Assembly: GCF_014174495.1 (NCBI RefSeq)
Contig: NZ_JACJHR010000009.1
Span: 1 to 64,000 of the forward strand
Direction: 5' to 3'
Length of the DNA stretch: 64,000 nucleotides
Origin: Amycolatopsis echigonensis
Lineage (GTDB): Bacteria; Actinomycetota; Actinomycetes; Mycobacteriales; Pseudonocardiaceae
Shown here: positions 59,948 through 64,000 of the stretch, in pieces
Numbering within the stretch: position 1 is the stretch's first letter
Layout of the letters: the number at the start of each line of letters is the position of its first letter
Program-made: the position numbers and the translations under genes
Notes under the pieces: model-generated
Seen by the model: only the letters and a program-made list of their open reading frames with translations
Database searches by the model: none
What the model was told of the DNA's origin: nothing

Positions 59948-61990
59948 GTGGCTGATCCGACCACCTACCGACCTCAGCCGGGGAGCATCCCGGACTCGCC
60001 TGGCGTGTACAAGTTCCGCGACGCCGCCAAGCGAGTCATCTACGTGGGCAAAGCGAAGAGCCTGCGCAGCAGGCTGAACTCGTACTTCGCCGACCTGTCC
60101 GGCCTTCATCCGCGCACGCGGCAGATGGTCACCACCGCGGCGAGCGTCGAGTGGACCGTCGTCGGGACCGAGGTCGAGGCGCTCCAGCTGGAGTACAACT
60201 GGATCAAGGAGTTCGACCCGCGGTTCAACGTCCGCTACCGCGACGACAAGAGCTACCCGGTCCTCGCCGTCACGCTGAACGAGGAATTCCCCCGGCTGCA
60301 CGTCTACCGCGGCGCGCGCAAGAAGGGCGTCCGCTACTTCGGGCCGTACTCGCACGCGTGGGCGATCCGCGAGACTCTCGACCTTCTCCTGCGCGTTTTC
60401 CCGGCCCGCACCTGTTCCGCCGGCGTCTTCCGGCGGCACGGGCAGATCGGGCGGCCGTGCCTGCTCGGCTACATCGACAAATGCTCGGCTCCGTGCGTCG
60501 GCCGGGTGTCCGCGGACGAGCACCGGGCGATCGTCGAGGACTTCTGCGACTTCCTCGCCGGCCGCACGGACGCGATGGTGAAGCGGCTCGAACGCGAGAT
60601 GGCCGAGGCGTCGGAGGAGCTGGAGTTCGAGCGCGCCGCGCGGCTGCGGGACGACCTGGGCGCGCTGCGCCGTGCGATGGAAAAACAGGCCGTGGTGTTC
60701 GGCGACGGCACGGACGCCGATGTGGTCGCCTTCGCGCACGACGAACTGGAGGCGGCCGTCCAGGTGTTCCACGTGCGCGGCGGGCGCGTGCGCGGGCAGC
60801 GGGGCTGGGTGATCGACAAGGCCGAGGAAATGGACGTCCCGGCGCTGGTCGACCACTTCCTGACCCAGTTCTACGGCGAGGAATCCGATCGCGCGGGCCG
60901 CGACGACGTCGAGACCGGTCCGGTCGTCCCGCGCGAGGTGCTGGTGCCGGAGCTGCCCGCGGACGCCGACGCGGTCGCCGAATGGCTGTCCGGTCTGCGC
61001 GGTTCGCGGGTGCGGCTGCGGGTCGCGCAGCGCGGCGACAAGAAGGCGCTCGCGGAAACGGTGGAGCGCAACGCCAAGGAAGCGTTCACCCAGCACAAGC
61101 TGCGCCGCGCGGGCGATCTCACCGCGCGGTCCGCGGCGCTGCAGGAACTCCAGGACTACCTGGCGCTCGACAGCGCGCCGCTGCGCATCGAGTGCATCGA
61201 CATCAGCCACATCCAGGGCAGCGACGTCGTGGCGTCGCTGGTGGTGTTCGAGGACGGGCTGCCGCGCAAGTCCGAGTACCGCAAGTTCGCGCTGCGCGAG
61301 GCGGCGACCGAGGGCGACGTCGCGTCCATCGCCGAGGTCGTGCGGCGGCGATTCCACCGCTATCTCAAGGAAACGGCCGAAAACGCGGCCGAGGCAACGG
61401 AAACCGCTCCGGAAGTCGCTTCCGACGCCGCCGAGGAACCGGGGGACGAGGCGGTCCGGCCGGTGCGCGCCGGGATCGACCCGGAGACCGGCCGCCCGCG
61501 CAAGTTCGCCTATCCGCCGAACCTGCTGGTCGTCGACGGCGCGGGCCCGCAGGCCACCGCGGCCGCGGACGTGCTCGCCGAACTGGGCATCACCGACATC
61601 GCCGTCGTCGGGCTCGCGAAGCGGCTCGAAGAGGTGTGGCTGCCCGGGGAACCGGACCCGATGATCCTGCCGCGCACGTCCGACGCGCTCTATCTGCTGC
61701 AGCGGCTGCGCGACGAGGCGCACCGGTTCGCCATTCGCTACCACCGCGAAAAGCGCGCCAAACGCATGCAGGCGTCCGAATTGGACAGTGTGCCCGGACT
61801 CGGGCAGGCTCGGCGCACCGCGCTGATCAAGCACTTCGGCTCGGTGAAGAAGCTCAAACAGGCCCGGGTCGAGGAAATCGAAGCGGTGCCCGGTTTCGGC
61901 AGGCGCACTGCCGAGGCCGTGGTGGCGGCACTGGCCGGGGAGACCGGCGCCGCACCGCGGGCAGTACCGGGAGGGGACCAGGGGTCGTGA
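59948..61990 (+). CDS. uvrC: excinuclease ABC subunit C
   Basis: The 680-residue nuclease makes both cuts in nucleotide excision repair. An N-terminal GIY-YIG domain ([20 protein letters not shown]) is followed by the UvrB-binding UVR region (about residues 205-240). The RNase H-like endonuclease half has [16 protein letters not shown], and helix-hairpin-helix repeats ([18 protein letters not shown]) end it. An acidic Ala/Glu-rich insert lies near residues 475-510. GTG start at 59948. Confidence 0.97.
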   Translation: MADPTTYRPQPGSIPDSPGVYKFRDAAKRVIYVGKAKSLRSRLNSYFADLSGLHPRTRQMVTTAASVEWTVVGTEVEALQLEYNWIKEFDPRFNVRYRDDKSYPVLAVTLNEEFPRLHVYRGARKKGVRYFGPYSHAWAIRETLDLLLRVFPARTCSAGVFRRHGQIGRPCLLGYIDKCSAPCVGRVSADEHRAIVEDFCDFLAGRTDAMVKRLEREMAEASEELEFERAARLRDDLGALRRAMEKQAVVFGDGTDADVVAFAHDELEAAVQVFHVRGGRVRGQRGWVIDKAEEMDVPALVDHFLTQFYGEESDRAGRDDVETGPVVPREVLVPELPADADAVAEWLSGLRGSRVRLRVAQRGDKKALAETVERNAKEAFTQHKLRRAGDLTARSAALQELQDYLALDSAPLRIECIDISHIQGSDVVASLVVFEDGLPRKSEYRKFALREAATEGDVASIAEVVRRRFHRYLKETAENAAEATETAPEVASDAAEEPGDEAVRPVRAGIDPETGRPRKFAYPPNLLVVDGAGPQATAAADVLAELGITDIAVVGLAKRLEEVWLPGEPDPMILPRTSDALYLLQRLRDEAHRFAIRYHREKRAKRMQASELDSVPGLGQARRTALIKHFGSVKKLKQARVEEIEAVPGFGRRTAEAVVAALAGETGAAPRAVPGGDQGS

Positions 61991-62007
61991 TCGGGAAGGA
62001 AGCACAC

Positions 62008-62898
62008 GTGAGTGCGGAAGAGGAAAAACGAGGCAGCGGGATGGAGGTCGCGGTCGTCTCCGGCCTCTCCGGCGCGGGCCGCTCCACGGCGGCGAAATGC
62101 CTGGAAGACCTCGGCTGGTTCGTGGTCGACAACCTGCCGCCGGAGCTGATCGCCACCATGGTCGAGCTCGGCGCGCAGGCGCGGGGCGCGATCACGAAGG
62201 TGGCGGTGGTGATGGACGTGCGGTCGCGCGCGTTCACCGACGACCTGGCCTCGGTGATCAAGGACCTGGACGCGCGCGGGTACAAACCGCGCGTGCTGTT
62301 CCTGGAGGCCACCGACGCGGTGCTGGTGCGCCGCTTCGAATCGGTCCGCCGCGGCCACCCGATGCAGGGCGACGGCAGGCTCGCCGACGGCATCACCGCC
62401 GAGCGCAAGCTGCTTTCGCCGCTGCGCGAGGAGGCCGACCTGGTGCTCGACACGTCCGCGCTGTCGGTGCACGACCTGCGCGCGAAGATCGAGGACGCGT
62501 TCGGTTCCGAGGCCAGCACGCAGACCCGCGTCACCGTGCTGTCGTTCGGCTACAAGTACGGTTTGCCGATGGACGCCGACCTGGTGATGGACGTGCGGTT
62601 CCTGCCGAACCCGTTCTGGATCCCGGAGCTGCGCGAGCACACCGGCCTCGACGGCGAGGTGCGCAACTACGTGCTGTCGCAGGAAGGCGCCGAGGAATTC
62701 CTCGACCGCTACCACCAGCTGCTGCGGCTCATCGGCGCCGGTTACAAGCGCGAGGGCAAGCGGTACCTGACGCTCGCGGTCGGCTGCACCGGCGGCAAGC
62801 ACCGCAGCGTCGCGATCTCCGAGGAACTCGCCCAGAGACTGTCCAATGAGGACGGCATGGCAGTAAAGGTGGTGCACCGGGATCTTGGCCGGGAGTGA
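62008..62898 (+). CDS. rapZ: RapZ-family RNase adapter / nucleotide-binding protein
   Basis: This 296-residue protein has the P-loop SGLSGAGRSTAAKCLEDLG and a C-terminal GCTGGKHRSVAISE block. In E. coli RapZ guides RNase E to glmZ RNA in response to glucosamine-6-phosphate; in actinobacteria the role is unclear. GTG at 62008 is chosen for its GGAAGGA site at 61994-62000. The GTG at 61987 overlapping uvrC is the alternative. Confidence 0.93.
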   Translation: MSAEEEKRGSGMEVAVVSGLSGAGRSTAAKCLEDLGWFVVDNLPPELIATMVELGAQARGAITKVAVVMDVRSRAFTDDLASVIKDLDARGYKPRVLFLEATDAVLVRRFESVRRGHPMQGDGRLADGITAERKLLSPLREEADLVLDTSALSVHDLRAKIEDAFGSEASTQTRVTVLSFGYKYGLPMDADLVMDVRFLPNPFWIPELREHTGLDGEVRNYVLSQEGAEEFLDRYHQLLRLIGAGYKREGKRYLTLAVGCTGGKHRSVAISEELAQRLSNEDGMAVKVVHRDLGRE

Positions 62899-62899
62899 C

Positions 62900-63862
62900 G
62901 TGCGCGCGGTGGCGCTGGGCGGAGGACACGGGCTGCACGCGACGTTGACCGCGCTCCGGCGGATCACCCGCGCCGTCACGGCGGTGGTGACGGTGGCCGA
63001 CGACGGCGGGTCGTCCGGCAGGCTGCGGCGCGAACTGGGGCTGCTGCCGCCGGGCGACCTGCGCCAGGCGTTCGCCGCCTTCGCCGCGGAGGACGGCGGG
63101 CGGCTGTGGGCGGAGGTGTTCCAGCACCGCTTCGGCGGCGACGGCGCGCTCGCCGGGCACGCCGTCGGCAACCTGCTGCTCGCCGGGCTGTTCGAGGTGC
63201 TCGGCGACCCGGTGGCCGCGCTCGACGAGGCGAGCAGGCTGATGGGCATCTCCGGCCGGGTGCTGCCGATGTCGCCGGAGCCGCTGGAGATCGAGGGCGA
63301 GGTCAGCGGCCTGGACAGCGAGGACCCGGACGCGATCCGGCGCATCCGCGGCCAGGTCGCGGTCGCCAGCACGCCCGGCCAGGTGCACCGCATCTCGCTG
63401 CACCCGGCCGGTCGCCAGGAACGCCCGCCGCGCGGCTGCCCGGAGGCGATCGAGGCGGTGCTGGCGGCGGACGTCGTGTTCCTCGGCCCCGGCTCGTGGT
63501 TCACCAGCGTGCTGCCGCATCTCCTGGTCCCGGATCTGCACGACGCGCTCGTCCGCACGACGGCGACGAAGGTCGTCGTGCTGAACTTGGTCCCCCAACC
63601 GGGGGAAACCGGCGGATTCTCCCCGGAGCGGCATTTGGACGTACTCTTCGAACACGCGCCCGCGCTGCGGGTCGACGCCGTCGTCGCGGACCGTGATTCC
63701 GTCCCTGACCCGGCAAGCCTGCGCCGGGCGGCCGAACGCCTCGGAGCCAGGGCCTGCCTGGGGGCGGTGGCCGACCCGGTCGTGGCGGGACGGCATGATC
63801 CTGGTGCGCTCGCCCAGTGCATGCGAGAGGCATTGGGCCTCGGCGGGGAGCACTGTGGGTGA
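62900..63862 (+). CDS. yvcK: YvcK/CofD-like protein
   Basis: The 320-residue protein has the CofD-like fold. VALGGGHGLHATLTALRR opens it and VVTVADDGGSSGRLRRELG forms the second motif. HRFGGDGALAGHAVGN follows. YvcK supports cell wall synthesis and growth on gluconeogenic sources in Bacillus and mycobacteria. GTG at 62900 begins just after rapZ; TTG at 62885 would overlap rapZ by 14 bases and is possible. Confidence 0.92.
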   Translation: MRAVALGGGHGLHATLTALRRITRAVTAVVTVADDGGSSGRLRRELGLLPPGDLRQAFAAFAAEDGGRLWAEVFQHRFGGDGALAGHAVGNLLLAGLFEVLGDPVAALDEASRLMGISGRVLPMSPEPLEIEGEVSGLDSEDPDAIRRIRGQVAVASTPGQVHRISLHPAGRQERPPRGCPEAIEAVLAADVVFLGPGSWFTSVLPHLLVPDLHDALVRTTATKVVVLNLVPQPGETGGFSPERHLDVLFEHAPALRVDAVVADRDSVPDPASLRRAAERLGARACLGAVADPVVAGRHDPGALAQCMREALGLGGEHCG

Positions 63863-63898
63863 CGGCGGGCGCGCAGCGAAAGGCAGGAGGGGCAGTAC

Positions 63899-64000
63899 AT
63901 GGCGATGACCGCCGCGGTGAAGGACGAACTGAGCCGGCTCGAGATCACGAAGATCGGGCCGCGCCGGGCGGAGGTCGCGTCGCTGCTTCGCTTCGCGGGC
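63899..64000 (+). CDS. whiA: sporulation regulator WhiA, N-terminal part (cut by window end)
   Basis: The first 34 codons are present. [18 protein letters not shown] and [15 protein letters not shown] match the start of WhiA, a LAGLIDADG-fold DNA-binding protein that controls sporulation septation. ATG at 63899 has an AGGAGG site at 63885-63890. It completes the conserved order uvrC-rapZ-yvcK-whiA. Confidence 0.93.
   Translation, partial: MAMTAAVKDELSRLEITKIGPRRAEVASLLRFAG

Overview
The window is a high-GC actinobacterial chromosome segment. Most genes start with GTG, and neighbouring genes often overlap by four bases (GTGA or ATGA). The gene set (BldD, WhiA, mIHF, a DasR-like regulator, an F420-type oxidoreductase, a mycobacterial-type OMP decarboxylase) and the gene order point to Pseudonocardiaceae, most likely Amycolatopsis. 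This placement is from content and from memory of gene order, not from a search. From nusB to whiA the backbone follows the order known from mycobacteria (nusB, pyr operon, mihF, gmk, rpoZ, coaBC, metK, priA, fmt, rsmB, rpe, rib genes, uvrC, rapZ, yvcK, whiA), broken by several accessory islands.

Layout. 0.1-9.2 kb: an oxidoreductase, a HisRS-like paralogue, two small conserved membrane-associated proteins, then alaS-ruvX-mltG-aroE. 9.3-13.1 kb: GrpB-like protein, 2-hydroxyacid dehydrogenase, and a pair of secreted or serine hydrolases. 13.2-16.5 kb: a complete sugar PTS module (HPr, EIIC, DasR-like regulator, EIIB, EIIA) with a dre-like operator in the divergent promoter. 16.5-19.8 kb: Rieske lipoprotein, small membrane protein, PPOX protein, AraC regulator, solitary prepilin peptidase. 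19.9-23.4 kb: aroC-aroK-aroB-aroQ, followed by a non-coding stretch of decayed repeats. 23.9-28.2 kb: beta-propeller lipoprotein, 4-TM protein, pepQ, efp, nusB. 29.0-38.4 kb: bldD diverges from a tightly overlapping pyrimidine operon (pyrR-pyrB-pyrC-membrane protein-carA-carB-pyrF) with a PyrR-binding leader. 38.5-44.5 kb: mihF-gmk-rpoZ-coaBC, metK, priA.

44.5-50.5 kb is the accessory island of most interest. It starts with a 139-bp tandem repeat behind priA, then a GNAT gene. A divergent module follows: a glycosyltransferase-like protein and an XRE-fusion protein on one side, and a class III cyclase-like protein, a Crp-type regulator and two very small membrane proteins on the other. The divergent promoter carries repeated TTCAGT words, a perfect 14-bp Crp-like palindrome sits in front of the small membrane genes, and a large nested palindrome closes the module. 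I read this as a candidate self-contained cyclic-nucleotide signalling system; its function is unknown.

50.7-64 kb returns to backbone: YqeY-like protein, fmt-rsmB-flavoprotein, an EthD protein, a decayed alkaline phosphatase gene, rpe-ribE-ribBA-ribH (no ribD here), xth, and uvrC-rapZ-yvcK-whiA (whiA cut by the window end). I saw no rRNA, tRNA, CRISPR array, insertion sequence or prophage.
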